A stretch of 64,000 bases of DNA from Diplocarpon mali (taxonomy: Eukaryota > Ascomycota > Leotiomycetes > Helotiales > Drepanopezizaceae): positions 89,540 through 153,539 of the forward strand of contig JAENRP010000092.1 in NCBI GenBank assembly GCA_024741835.1, given 5' to 3'. Positions 1 to 13,121 of this stretch are shown here, in pieces. The notes below the pieces were generated by a model that was not told the origin of the DNA, did not search any database, and saw only the letters and a list, made by a program, of their open reading frames with translations. Positions within the stretch are counted from its first letter, which is position 1. Every line of letters begins with the position of its first letter. Position numbers and translations under genes: made by a program.

Positions 1-3000
1 CTGCATCTAATCCAAGTAACTATAGCTTCAAAGCTACCTCTATCACGGAAGGATCTGTGACGCACAACCAGAGCTGAATGTTGCAAGCTTAGTCCTCATG
101 ATAGACAGGGACTCATGGGCTCCTCAGTCTGACTGAAAAGTTTCCCGCCAGCAGAGTCCATCTTTCAATGCTATGGCTTCCAGTACATTGAGATATGTAT
201 ATAGCATGCGACTCTTGGGATAGGCAGCTACTCAACTTTCTTGCGCCTTCAGTGGTGCATCTACCAAGGGCGAGGGTCCCCTCAACGGAGGTCTACCCAA
301 GTCTCTCCAAAGACGAAATCGGTGCCAATTCTTCAATCTCAAAACATAGAGGGTCCATGGGGAACCCAACATCACTTCGAATGTCATATATTTCTGCTTA
401 TATCCAGGATCGGAATCTCAAGCTGGTGAGGTCGTAGCCGGTGATAACGCAAAGTATTCTGTGCCTACCTGCTTGCTTGTTTACTCGCTTAATTTCGCTT
501 AAGTGCTGCCTCGGACGTCACGTCCCGTTTTCGGCTTCGGGAACAACACATAAGTCGAGGCATCTCAACGTTAGGGCTTTGACAGTGCGAGTTCCCATCA
601 CTGAATAGCTATTCTTCTCCTCCCAAGTCCCTGCAGCAGCAAACAAACCTTCGCGCCCTGCCATCGTTATGATAGGATGAACTCTTCACTAAACGTCACC
701 GTGATATCAGACGCGCCCCGATGTTTGCTGCACCTTGGTATCTCACCTTCAGGCTGGCAGGTGCTGCTATACGCGCAGGCTCTAAGTCTTGCGTCTTTCC
801 CCTCAACTTCTTGAACCCATCTCGATATCCGAGTATCATGGTCTTGACTCTTCCCGGAGGCGAACGTGTTCGCACATTCGGCTGCGCCTACGCGTCAAAA
901 ACATACCGCGCCGCCGTCCTGATTATCGGCGAGTATGATGGGACAGGACCGGGCTTCATGGCGGCGAGGATCGGTCGCGGCTCGGGAGCCTGCGTGTGCC
1001 CGCTGCAATGAGGGGAGTATAAACTGGCCTGTTGGATCGGTCCTCGGTCCCTGCTATCGTTTCAGGAGATAGCAAAGGCACGTGCTTTACATAGCAGATT
1101 GCGGGACGTGTACTGATTTGGAGATGACTAGCGGGGCACTTGTGGAGTTGGAGAGGAGGAAGAGAGGATAGCGCTCACTAGCTCGGGGGGGTCATATTTT
1201 CAAGGCTAAGAAGGATGATCAACCAGCTAGTTCCTACCGTCGAGCCGTAGCACATTACTATCTCCGAGTGAATACCGTGTGTCGAAAGCAAGGACACACT
1301 CCGAATTACATGTAGTGAATCTGGAAGCTGCATGAGGGAGGCCTCAAATTGCCTACATCGAGAGCCAGCGCGACCGTGTGTAGCTCTCACATGATGAATC
1401 ACTCAGAGAAACTCAGCGTGTTATAGTCCTCAAGACAAGTTAGGCCTAGGTGGCCAGCTTGGGATACACTCTGCTCTGGTCAGCAGTGAGCTCATGTTGG
1501 CTCTGAGGAGATGTTTCATATCCGATGTGGAGTTTGTCGCTCTCAGCTTGAAGATCATGATCTGTGATGTGAGGAATCTCGTGGGGTTTATTAAAAGAAT
1601 CGTGGCTGCAAGAATTGGCAGAGGATGCTCTTGCCCTGCTTGCTACCTAACACAAAAGCAAAAGAAATTACGAAAAATGTTCAGCGACCCGACATCACAA
1701 GATGGCTCGTGATGTAGCGCGAGATCTCTAGTGACGTCAATTGCATGAGAATGAGTGCATTGAAAAGGGTGATGTGATGGCTCATATGGGCAACTGGCGG
1801 TGTTGCAAGACAGAACCGAGCGTAATCGGGTTTTGGTATATAGGCAGCACGAGACCTACCCACTCCCCTATTTTTTTTCTTCCTTTTTACTCTCTCTCTC
1901 TCGACATCATATGGTGGGCTGTATCTATCTGAGGATGTTTGATGTCCATCACTCCCTTAGAGACCTGCTGGCTACTGAACGTTCCAGAAATCAGCGATAC
2001 TTGAAAATATGACATGGGATCATCGTAAGGCATGTTAGTTCCTGGCCCAATTGAGTTTGAACACGAGTCCAGCAGGATTCCAGAGGGATTACTTCAGGTT
2101 GCATGTCAGTTGGACTGATCATAACCAGCCGCGTCTACCGAGTGAGCCTGTCTCGGATGGGTAGCCTGGTGCTTGGGTCAGTTGTAGGGCACTTGGCCCA
2201 CGTTAGAGGCATAATCCATCCACACTGGCTTCTCCGCGAATGCGGAGGAACGGTGCCGTTCAGGCAAGCCTGGAAAACAAATCGCATTTTCCTAGCGTCC
2301 ATATTCTTGATCCAGCTGATGGGTGAAATATCCTGTCGCATGTTCGGGTTACTGTGATTGAGCGTATTCGTAGAATGAGGTAGTAAAACATAGCGGGCAG
2401 GGTCTCAAGGTTGAACTTTGACATTACTCTGCAGCTGATTGTTTTTATCTCGAAGAATCATGCCGGGTGTAGGCTCTGGATGAGGCGTGACCTAGGTGTT
2501 ATTCAGTAACTCATCTGCTTCTTGTAGAGACGTGGACTTTAATGGCTGCGCGCCTGAGAGACGTTCGAGAGCAGTCGGCTTGCTGTCTCGAGTTGTGGCA
2601 GACTCCGTAGTCGACACTGAGTGGGCCACTGACATGTTTTGACGACACACGTTCATTGAGTGGCAGCGTCCGGGTGAAGAGGCAGGCCGCGGAAGTATTC
2701 CCAAGATTTCCCACCCGCTCATCGCCAGCTCTGGCCTCTTGATGTGGAGCCACCTCACCGGTAGGGGCTATTGAAAGCAGCATGCGAGGACATAGGAGTG
2801 TCTCTCCTTGGGGTGACAGAGGGACAGGGGCTTTGCCCTTAGGTGCGCACTGCCGTGGAGTAAACGAATGTATAGTATAGAGACTCACGTCTGTGTCGGC
2901 GGATAGCCAAGAAAGAATCGGAATCCTATACGATGCCGGTGTTTCCGGGCTCAACAATAGGAGGTGCCGCTCCATGTGATCCTCACGCGCCATGGTGGTC

Positions 3001-4683
3001 TTTGGGGGATATAGCCGCGTTGCCATGTTGGTATCAAACCCGGCAAGCAACTAAGCCGTCGCAGAGGATAATACAATCGGAGCTATCCACAGTCCCCAAT
3101 GGATAAGGGGTGCCCTCCATCTCGAGATGCATAATGTGAGAGTTCTGATGATTGGAAATGTTGACGCCGCGCTCGGCGTGCCAAAGTCTTGTCGGCTTCA
3201 GACTTTCGGATTGGTCATGCTATCTTGATTACATATTTTTAAGGTTTGGCGTCACTTGCGTCGTCCCAGGCCAAACAAACAACACATGAATGTGTAACAT
3301 CACCTTGCAAACCCACATGAAAACCCCCTTGCGAGTGAAGTCAATGTGGTGTCTGTTTGGTCTGCGACGAAGTAAGCGACAAGTTCTCTGGATGATGCTT
3401 CGCATATGCCCAAATGAGTCCCCATTTCTAGTCCATGCGTCGATTCTACAGATTTCTTCACAGGGGTAACAAGCAAGGAGCATGTCCAACGATAAGTCAG
3501 TATCGACGCGCGACTTTTCATACTAGAGATTGGAAGATTGTATACCGAACGAGCACTGAGTATCCTTATTCTGTAGACTCTGCCGAGACCGATCACTCTG
3601 AACCTGCTCCGCACGAGAGGACTCAGGCATTAACAACGGAAATGCTGCGGAGATGGAAAGTTGATTAAGGCTAAGGGCGTATATGTCAGATCAAGTACTT
3701 GCAAGTACTTGAATAAAAGCAGCATTGCCAAGTATCTCTCTAACCTGGGTGTACGCACGGAGTGGAAGTGGGAAATGCTTTGGGTACGTACGAGGCATCA
3801 AGGGCAGTTTGAGGACTAATCATTTACGCGGGAGTCGGAACCAACTCCTTTTCTAGTTTGAAACGCCGAAGTTTCTGATTGGGAGGCAACCTCTTGGTGC
3901 AAATGTCCCCCATCTTGAACTTTCTCTTGTACTTGGCCACGAAACTTCCCTCGGTGGTTGTCTGGGTAGCAGAGAGGATTGGTTAGTAGTTGGAAATAAG
4001 GCTACCGTTGAAGCCTGGCTGGCGTTCTCGTGCTTGGCCCTCCAGGCGCCGAGTTCTCAGTCTTGACAGGACAAGGGAGTCGGAAACAAGGCCGACAAAT
4101 TTCCCAACAGAAGATGAAGGGCAGCCGAGATCCGCGACAGAGATGCGTGCGGGCCGATGGTAATTGTACAGTTCGAGAATCTGTCATTTGCACTCGCTGT
4201 ACGAGTGTGAGTCCCCGGCGCTTGTTGCACATTGGGATAACATGCCAGAGCTTCATGCATCCACTGATTCCCGGCTGTGGAAGCGGTTGCAAAGGCCGAA
4301 ATTCGCTCCAGATCAACTCCCCGTGTCGTAGAACCGTGATACTGAGAGGACAGTGGCCTCGGGATCGATGTGCCATGATGGGGGTGGATGCGAAACCGCG
4401 CCGACGAGGAGTGCAGCGCGTGCGAACAGATTGCCTTCATGGCGGCGGAGGGGCGTTACCTCGAGTCTGCCAGGTATGCTAGCTGCGTCTCGTGAGCTGC
4501 ACGTGACACGGGCACAATCATGGCGGAGAGCACAGGTCAGGTCCATCCTTCGGTATCTCAGGTGCTGTCTCGCATTGCACAAGCTCATTACGGTAGTATC
4601 GCGAACCAACCTCCCATGCCACATCTAATAAGCCTCGAGAAGATATTTACATGCCAAACACCGCAGCCGCTTGCCCAGGCCTG
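1..4683. other. Left-flank region without a supportable gene
   Basis: All open frames here are under about 180 codons, overlap one another on both strands, and show no recognisable domain, signal peptide or splice-consistent extension. Promoter-like pieces occur without a gene behind them: a TATA-type element near 1018 (GAGTATAAACTGG), and another near 1836 (TATATAGGCAG) followed by a CT-rich tract at about 1861-1907. I see no tRNA, rRNA or long repeat. The stretch could be decayed genes or plain intergenic DNA. Confidence 0.5.
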
Positions 4684-6320
4684 TCAGAACGGCCGACTCT
4701 GATCGTTGAACGGGAGCCTCTGCCCCGGCCTGCTGCTGCTTCTCTCTCCCAGTCGCGCGGGCGCAGGGTCTCTCGTACTCGGACTCGTACTCGTACTGTG
4801 TTCCGAGCCGACCATCGGTGCCGTAGCAGGTGGAGGCCGCCTCAGTTCATGGGCCGAGTTGGGCGAACCCGGCAAACTCGTTCGGCGCATTCCTGGATTC
4901 GGCGTCGGGGTCTGGCCAGCAGACTCTTGACGAGAGCCGATCCCGATCAATATGTTTTCCCGCTCCGCTCTCACGCCCGAAAGGCTCAGATCCGAGTCCC
5001 TGTGCCTGTGCCCTTGTTGCCTCTGGCCCTCCAGAGGCCACCGGTGCGGGGACTTGTCTTCCTCGGCGTAACTTTCGTCGTAGCCGTGGTCGTAGCCGTG
5101 GCCGTGGCCGTGGCCGTGGCCGTGGCCGTGCTCCTCACTCTCGGTCGGATGGTCGCTCCTCATCTCCATGTTTGCCTGTGGCGGCGACGACTCTGCTAGC
5201 ATTGCGGGTCGTAGCAAGTCCAGAGGATAGAGTTCGTTGCTCCAAGAGGCTCGTTTCCGATTCCTCTCGAATCCCACGGCCCCGTTGCTCCGGGTGGCCG
5301 TCGCCGCCCCCATGGCCCCCGGCGGACCCGGCTCGCCTTTGTCGAATTGAGGCTCCCCAGGCACAAATCCAAATCCCCCGCGCTGCGAGCTGCCGTCGCC
5401 CGTCGGTGGAGGACTCGGTCCGCCTTTGCCGTTGCTCCCAACATCATATTCTTCGTGCTCCTTGTCATGCTTCTGCCGGGCGGCCCGGAGCTGGATGACC
5501 ATGTAGCTGAGGAGAATCAAGAGGGAAAGGATCATGAGACCCCCGAGAATAATGCTGGCGATGATGGAGGGCGAGACGGATGCTGACGAGGTGAGAGGGG
5601 TGTCCTCCAAACTAGCCAGGACTGCGGCCTTAGATGAGGATGCAGCAGGGGATAAAGTCGAAAGCTGGTAAGGAGTGAATGTAGTTGTCGGAGAGGTGGA
5701 GGCTTGTTGTGGTAGTGTGGGTGGTGTTGATTGAGACGCTGTTCCCGACGCATAGCTTCCATCGGGTGGGATCATGGAAGGGTGTACAACCACCGGCGTT
5801 TGTACTACTGTCGTCATCACCACTTGCGTATACGTGTGAACTTGAACCGATGTGATGTCGGATGTGTGGATCTGGAATGACGTTTGAATCAACAGGGAGG
5901 TTTCAATCTGCAGTGGTGACTGGGATTCGCAACAGAAGACAAATCGGGTGCCTGCGGCAGACGGCACACCAACATTGTTGTTGCCATCGACTAAACATCG
6001 CTTAGTTAGAAGCCATTGGGTGATGTGTGGGATGAGAGATACGTACTACCGGCCTCACAAATCTTGGAGCAAGTAGGACCAAATGAATAAGAGGTGCGGC
6101 TGGTCCCTGTTGATGACACCCCATCTTTGTTTATACAGAGCTTATCGGCAGAACAGGTCTGATCTGGTGAGCAGCACCTGCTGGGGCTATCATCTCGGAA
6201 GCATGGCACATGATCCCCAGCCCTCAACCCATCTGGATAAAAGCATAGCTCGTGCCCAGTGGACTGTGCAAAACTAGGTAATGTCGAGGCTGCAACCACA
6301 AGCAGTATTCGAAATAACAT
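4684..6320 (-). CDS. Cys-rich, Ser/Thr-rich single-pass membrane protein
   Basis: Two exons (6320-6047 and 5990-4684) join across a 56 nt GTACGT...TTTAG intron to give 526 residues. The first ~18 residues form a signal peptide (LFRILLVVAASTLPSFAQS). A Cys-rich ectodomain follows, with pairs such as CCSPDQTC and, just after the splice, FVFCC. Next come a Ser/Thr/Pro-rich stalk and one membrane helix (SIIASIILGGLMILSLLILL). The ~270-residue tail is hydrophilic, begins with a basic stop-transfer (RAARQKHDK), and carries a His-Gly repeat encoded near 5085-5135. This plan is common in fungal plasma-membrane or wall-sensor-like proteins, but I recognise no named family. A donor 3 nt away (GTAGTA) would change the junction by one residue. 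Long open frames on the other strand at 4.65-5.5 kb are shadows of the GC-rich tail. Confidence 0.75.
5080..5140. repeat. GGCCGT hexanucleotide repeat coding for His-Gly
   Basis: The plus strand shows a run of GTGGCCGTGGCC-type units. On the coding (minus) strand it encodes about five consecutive His-Gly dipeptides followed by Tyr-Asp-His variants in the cytoplasmic tail. Such in-frame hexamer runs are prone to length change. Metal binding by the histidines is possible but is inference. Confidence 0.8.
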
Positions 6321-8800
6321 TGATTTTCATATGGACGGAAATAGTCGATGATGGGAAGGCTGAGCTCGTCAGGGTGTTTGGAGACGGTGAGTGCGCACCC
6401 AGAGCAGTACTTGAGAGGGCGCACTTGTGCTTAAGGATATATCAGGCTTAGACGGAAAGGCGACATTTTCAATGGCCAAGAGAGTAATATACCTTCATAT
6501 GTAAAGCAATCGCCTCCCCGGATAAAGTGTATCGAAAAATGCTTTGCCGGGGCAGGATACTATACTGTACTGTACTGGCGGCAAGTCTGCAGCAGCATGG
6601 TACCCAAGTACTTCGTTTGGCATAAACCTTGTGCACCTGGATGTCAATTTTAGCAACAACCATGAACACACTCACAAAGGCTCCAGAAAGTGATTGGGCG
6701 AAAGAGCTAAGCATCGGGGCTGGAGGATTCGGCAGGGCACTGTTACGGTGACTCTCCATGCCTGCAAGATAACACTTGTCTTATTCCTTGAACTCACATT
6801 TTGGACTGCGTTTCCTACTGTAAGGCCTGTTTCAGGCTCACTCGTTGGCTGCAGATCTTTTCTTAGACTTTCGCCAACAAGTTGTTTTCTTTAAGAGAAA
6901 AAAAACACCAATAAAACCGACGAGTAGGGCGTGTTTGGCCGCTCGAGACTGAGTGTTACGAAAAGGTGGTATTGTTGCGTCAATCCGTTGAGCCCTGTTT
7001 CTAACATCAGCTTCGCAGAATCATTTGGCACAACTTTTTCAGCAGTAGTATGCAAGATTTCGAGGGTTTGTATTTCGAGTTTTAGATCGCGGTAACCTAA
7101 GGGGTTGATTGTTTGATATTTGAGACCACTAAACCTTAAATACTCCGTAGATAGTGCTACTATCTTCGGTAATAAAGAGTCTGCCTAGAGATAAACAGGT
7201 CTACTGCAATATTGCCCCTTGCTTTTTCCGACGGTGGATCGGTGCCAGGGCAGAGGTCCAGTGAAATGCCAAATTCCCGACCATTGAGATAGTGTGCAGT
7301 GGAACGCGAGCCAGACACATCAAACCTCAATATTACGAGTGCTTTCAAGGTCTGAAAGTTTTATGTTAATGGACGGATTTGTTCTTTTCCCGCGAAGACG
7401 ATTGACCAGCTTCCCAGATTCTGAGCTTTTCGCATTCGATTTTCATGGTATATACTTCTTTTCTCGGTAATTGGAATATTTACTATTCGGTCGGTTTTGG
7501 ATCTACCGGACCCGAAACCATAAAAGAGCGGAAGTGGTACGATTCTGCACAATTAGACTCCAGACCGATTCCCAAAAGGGTGGCTTGTGTACAAGCTAAA
7601 TCTCGTACCACTCAACTCTGGTACTGTTTTGTCAAAACTGTATGACAAGAAAGTTTTTAGATCGAGCTTGAAGCGGAGAAACGCGGCCTTGAAGAAATTA
7701 GATTCTTGATACAAGGGACTTTCTCCGACCCGAAGCCCTATGGAGTAACCTAATCCTAATATTCTACATCTTACTATCAATCTTAATTTGACGACTAGCA
7801 CTTATAGAAGTTGAAAGGGACTGCGTTGCGTTGATTAGTTACGAAAATAGAATGTCGTCTCTAAATTCTCATCGTTATGTTATTACCGAACCTCGGCAAA
7901 CCTCGGATCGCCATACATATACCTCCGAATCCTTGGAATCCAAGATCGAAGTTTCAGATTTCAGTTGAAACAAAATCCGAGGCGACAGTTGTCCACCGCA
8001 CTCCGGGTACTAACCAATCCCGTATGTGATAATAGCACAGTGTGCACTTTATCAGTTGTTATCTTCAGCTAATATGGAAGCGGTAATTCCCCGGACGATC
8101 AATTTCCACATATTTTGTTGGAACGGTACAAACTAGTCAAAGTCTATAATACTTCAGAAGAAATCGGATCGCTGAGAGCTGTATATGGGCCAAAGAGCAG
8201 ACTTCGAGCTTTTCTTGTCAGGGTTCTACGGATGGCCAACCCGTACAACCGCATATTCAGCGCATTCGAATCTGACCCTTTCCACGACTCTGATTCAGGT
8301 ACGTGTTCATTTCCACAACTGGAGTTTCAAGACGTTGTGATTGTGATTTGTCATCCGGTTAACGGAGCGAGGGCAAATCGGGTCTCTAGAATCCGGGGAA
8401 TGGGAATTTATTTGAGTGCTTCCGGGCTTAGAGTACTCTAGATAGTCATGAGGCGATGATTTGATCCAACTTACTCGTAAAGAAATAACAGGGGTAGAGA
8501 ACAGCTCGGATTCGTGTGTTGGATCACCGCTGCCATTGTTGCATGTATATTGTACAGAGCAGTTGTTTGAGAAGCATCCTAGTTGTTGTTCTTCGTCGCA
8601 GGCTTAACAAATCCCATTTGAATATCCACCAAGGTAGGGGAGATTTGTTCAGAGAGGATCTGCAAGGTTAGAACTACTTTTAGGAAGCTATATTTGGTCT
8701 GCAGCAAATTATGATAGTTGCATAGTATACGGTATGCTTCATCAGGAGCTAAACTAATACTATATAAAAGTATATTTAGCACTGTAAACACACTCTGAAC
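6321..8800. other. Intergenic DNA, no gene seen
   Basis: Only short frames of about 110 codons or fewer occur, none with a domain or a signal peptide. Base composition drifts toward AT from left to right. The first few hundred bases presumably hold the promoter of the membrane protein that starts at 6320 and is read leftward. Confidence 0.5.
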
Positions 8801-8807
8801 CAACTTT

Positions 8808-8945
8808 TGTCGCAGGTCAAAGAAAGAAACACCATATTACCACACTATCAATGCTAGAGGGGAGGCTACAGTGGGTTTCCAAGGTCAAATATACTGGAAT
8901 CTGACGTTTTTTACGCCTGCGATGAAGTATTGAGCTAAAAAGGGA
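8808..8945 (+). repeat. Diverged repeat pair, copy 1
   Basis: This stretch aligns by eye with about 10495-10625. Shared marks in the same order are TCGCAGG/TCGCAAG, CACCATATTA/CACCACATTA, TGGGTTTCCAAGG/TGGGCTTGCAAGG, AATATACT/CAATATACTTT, and GATGAAGTAT/CAACAAAGTATG. Many differences are C/T or G/A, as expected for RIP. Confidence 0.5.
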
Positions 8946-10494
8946 ATTCGCGTAATAGGAGTCTAGTCAAGGAAAGCAGCAAGAAATGTAAATCTACAAT
9001 GTGTTAATTGGCTTAAGCGATATGTATGCCCAGGCTTCAATGAATTTTAGAACACAGATGATCTATATAATGGATTTGCTTATACTCAGCCTGGCTTGCA
9101 AGAGGTTGAGTCAAGCAATACACTTATATTGGACTACTTAGTTACTGTATAGTCTGTCAACTACTAAGAACAGTCCACCTCTTGTCTGCAGTAATTATCA
9201 GAGCCGAGACATTTGCATCAAACTTGGCTACTCCCAAGCCTGCTTGAGATATTTCAGACTCTTGTTCAGACGACAAAGCCGTCTTTCGTCTTCCCTGACT
9301 CAATACCTCTTCTGTGACCAGTCGGCGCGCTGTCTGATGTCCAGAGTTGCTAGTCTGTATTTGGCGGTAGTGTAAAGCAATACTATCTGCAGATATCTTC
9401 TCCTAGTTGACTCGACGTCTCCTGTCTACTACCTAGAGTCTAGTAAATGCTAGGTGTGACGCTTCTGACATCTGAGCGGTACCTTTTACTACTACGCTTT
9501 TCCCTTGAGCTTACTCTTTTGCTTGCTATTCCAACGTTTCGGCCATTCCTACGCTAAGCTTCAAGTAAATTAATTCGCAAGAGCATTTAATCAATTCGAT
9601 TTCTTATTTTAGCCACTAGTAACAGGTCCGTCTTCTCTTTACTTGGGGGCAGACAGGCTATTCACTTAATTCGGATTTAATTAAAAGTATCGCAAGGTTA
9701 TCAGACTGAGGTTCAGCACGTACTAGAACATTCGATTGAATTAATTGACGACTAATTGATTCAATGCATTTTTTGATGGTTGAGTACGGAGGCCTAAGGT
9801 ACGAATTTGCCATGTGCTCTCCTGTGGCATCTAAGCACGACCGCTATCCTTGTAAAAGCGTAAAATAGCGTATTTCCTTCTTTACCTGTTAGTCCCTAGA
9901 TTAACGCTTGCGCTTAATACCTTTTGTCTTTATGTAACATACTTTTAAAATTTATTTTAGAATAATATTAGTCTTGTCCATTTGCATTACAAGTCGGGCT
10001 GACATGACAATAACACATTCAAGAAAAGGGTAGGATTTTAACACTAGTTAGTTTGCCATTAAAGATTTCTCTAAGTCTAGTCATTGTAAATAGAAACTTA
10101 TTAATAATTCTTAGAATGAAATGAACCATATCTGTTTTCACGCTTCCTCCTCCTCCTCTTTTCTAATAGCCTAGTGATCAATCCATGTAAAACAAATGGA
10201 TCCAGAAGCTTGATCTAGTAAAGAAACAAGAGAGAAGATAAGGAAATGGATAACAACAGGACATTAAGTCATAAAAAATTACTAAAATAATGCTAGTAGT
10301 AAGCGCTTCGCACATTAAATCAATTATTCGAGAATCGGTTTGAAACCATGAATTGCGTTGTAAATCTAATTCAGCGTTTCGTACAGTATCAAATGCTAGC
10401 TTTGCAAAATTATTTCGCAGAACTAGAGTGACTTGTAATTATTTTGCAATACTCTTTTTGAAATAGGATACAGGATTCTCTGTACTACTTGGTC

Positions 10495-10625
10495 GCAAGC
10501 AAAACAAGCACCACATTAGCGCCATCTGCAAGGGAGTGTTAATATGGGCTTGCAAGGTATAATCAATATACTTTCATATGGAACTCGTCTGGTCTGCAAC
10601 AAAGTATGTAGTGTCAAGATTTTTT
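10495..10625 (+). repeat. Diverged repeat pair, copy 2
   Basis: This is the partner of 8808-8945, in the same orientation. It has the same order of short matches, including CACCACATTA, TGGGCTTGCAAGG and AACAAAGTATG. Neither copy codes for anything I can see. Confidence 0.5.
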
Positions 10626-11740
10626 TATTGAACCCACAAGTCAGTAGTCTGAGGGGCTAGCTGTGTCATATATGAGATAGCTTTACTATAAGTATGATCT
10701 TTCAGTCATGTATAGTTTCAGGTAGAGATGGCAGACCTATGGCCCAAACTCTATATCCTGCCCTAACTGAATTTTAAACATATTTTTGTAAGGCGTAGAG
10801 CAAGGCTCTTTTCTTGAGAAACTAAAGGCTCTTGCTTAGCCTGACAAAAGCCATTATCTGATTTTATATAAAAGCTAAGGTACGTATAAGAACATTGAAA
10901 TAATAGCAAGGGCTTGACTCGGTTGCTATTATTGGTCTCAACCCTGTTTAGCGATTACTTATACGGCCTCTAATCTAGTTCAACTTCTACAACATTTTTC
11001 ATACGTTTTAACATTCAAGTTAAGGGAAAGAGGCCAGGATCATTTATAAGTTTTTCAATTAGACTTCAAATGCGCAACTACTGTGTCGGAAACTATCCCT
11101 ACAGCAGAATATTAAATAGTGTAAAAAAAGGAGCGGAAACCGGGTCTATATATTTTGGTAAGCAGCCTCTAAATTATCTTTCCTTCCTTTTTCAAAATTA
11201 TTACACTACATAGCATAAGCGGGATAAGCCATAGTTGGATTAGGTATAAGGATAAAATAGTGTAAAAACTCCTCGAATGTTGTATTTCGCTTTTTGTATT
11301 TACACCCCCAATTCCATAGATAAAAGTCTTCCTTTTACACTTAACTTAATAGCTAGCCTCTCTGGATCTGAGCTAAATTTATTATTGAAAAATTGCTTGA
11401 ATAAATAAAGTCGCCTTAGGTTTCAAATCCGAGGACAAGCCTTCCTCGTCATGGCGACTGTTTTATCAAGTTAAATTAAGCGTCTTACTATTCGGCGGCA
11501 GATATCAAATATAGCCCTTCTTATTAACTTTAGCATTTAAACTCAAGCTGGGGTGCAAAACTTATATTATAAAAGAAGTAGAAAAAAATTCCGTGGTAAT
11601 GGTTTCTTATAGCTATGGCTTTTTCAAAAGACTATAGTTTTAATACTGAAGGGGACTCTCCGCGTTTTTCGAACCTGTGCTTTGCTACAGTTTTATCAAA
11701 AGTATATTGCAAAACTTGAATAAAAGCCGTTTTTGAAAGA

Positions 11741-12440
11741 GACAACGACTCAATACCTATACGCGGCATCTCCTATAAACCTGCAAAGTCTTTAAAAGTC
11801 TATAAAGCCGAGATTAAATCCATTCGATAGTAAAATAGTCAATATTAAATCGAACAAAGCTAAAACTTTTCAATATAAAGAAATCAAAATTTTATTTCTA
11901 TCATACGACCTCTTTTATAACTACCTTTCTTTTACTTACGAGCTTTTCTTAAATATTTTAGGATTATTCAGGTATAAACTTACATTTAAAAGAAAGGCCT
12001 TGTAGAGAATATTAGAAAGAAAAAGGCAAATTATAATATATAAAAGGAAAACGAAGAGAAGGAAAAGAAGATATTTTGATAAGTTTGTAAAAACACAATA
12101 AGAAAAGTTATGATCAAGACCTACTACCAACTACTAAAACACTTTATATGAATAAGTAAATAGCCGCTGTTAATACAAGGGACTTATTTTATAATAAAGA
12201 GCTTAAAGCAATTCTATTGACTAAGATACCTTTTGAGAATATACTCGCCTGAGATTTTAAGAGAATAATTATTAACTAAGATATAAGTTAGATTCTTGTT
12301 TAAGGAATCGAGAATTATAGGTATTATAGGATAAATTGTAAATATAAAAGGAGTTTTTTAGCTACCTTCTCCTCATATGTAAAACAGATTATAGCGTTTT
12401 TCGCTTATTCTTTATAGTTTAGAACTAAGTAGCACATTAA
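11741..12440 (+). repeat. ~700 bp dispersed repeat, copy A
   Basis: It begins near GACAACGACTCAATACC and ends near AGCACATTAAAA. It matches copy B (16461-17170) in the same direction and copy C (13840-13122) in reverse. Shared landmarks in order are ACTCAATACCTATA-CG-GGCATCTCC, GCCGAGATTAAATCC, TTTTAGGATTATTCA, AAATAGCCGCTGTTAATA, AGAATATACTCGCCTGAG, AATCGAGAATTATAGGTAT and TTTAGAACTAAGTAG. It is riddled with stops and is probably a RIP-mutated transposon piece. Confidence 0.75.
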
Positions 12441-12587
12441 AATGAGAAAAGATGATTAGAAGCCGTGTTCAAAGCTACATACGTATAAATATTCCCATAT
12501 AGTGTTTTAATTAGTAAGACGGCCGTAGGCTTCACGTACAAAACTGTGTATAAAACATGTTGAACCTCACGTGTAGATTACCTCTTC

Positions 12588-12715
12588 TTTCGCATTTGAT
12601 TGAGTAGCACTTGGTGTATCATATCTTGCCGCAGGTTATCGGCTGCTTTCTTCTGGCGTTCACGGAGCGCAGCTCGAGCCTGACGGTTTTCCAAGCGACG
12701 GCTTTCCTTCGAAGC
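12588..12715 (-). pseudogene. Transposon-type protein tail (relic)
   Basis: Read on the minus strand, about 40 codons are open and end in a stop at about 12588. The peptide runs from KESRRLENRQARAALRER through QKKAADNLRQDMIHQVLL to a basic end (NQMRKKR). This Arg/Gln/Ala-rich helical tail resembles the C-termini of fungal pogo/Fot1-type transposases or related element proteins, but the match is from memory of style, not of a particular protein. A TGA interrupts the frame a little upstream, and the surrounding DNA is AT-rich and degenerate. The patch itself is less AT-rich than its flanks, so it may be a different or younger insertion than the 700 bp repeats. Confidence 0.45.
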
Positions 12716-13121
12716 CCCATTAGTCTCAGTTGACTCTCATCTACTAACCATTACTGGTTTCCCCTGGCTCAGGACAGAGTATCCTTACATTTCTTCCTTT
12801 AGCAAGGACTGCTAGCCTAGACGAGACGTCCTTTTTCGCTCAGCACGTTATACCACCATATGTTCCAGCTCGGTCTGAGTGATGGAAGACTTCTGCATAG
12901 GGCCGGGCTGACTCTTTGTCGCAGTCTATACTCTCTCAGAGCCTAGATCGGATGCGGTTCGAATAGTAAATCCTAGCCCATACCCTTACTTAAAAGACCC
13001 AGATGAATGGATGTTCTCGTGAGTAGGTAACAAATCCGGCAAATGGGTCAGTGATGAGCCGAAGCATAGGCCGTTGCTTCGATTGTATTCTAAATCGATT
13101 TTTAAATATAGTATCAGCTTT

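Noticed and set aside
2511..3050. 179-codon minus-strand frame in the left flank
   Set aside because: An overlapping frame is also open, residues look random, and no family is recognisable.
4651..5498. Overlapping plus-strand frames of 182 and 222 codons
   Set aside because: They lie opposite the GC-rich tail of the membrane protein and show Arg/Ser shadow composition, without a domain.
11936..12130. Small Leu/Phe-rich frame inside repeat copy A
   Set aside because: The hydrophobic look comes from AT-rich codons; the frame is not kept in copies B and C.
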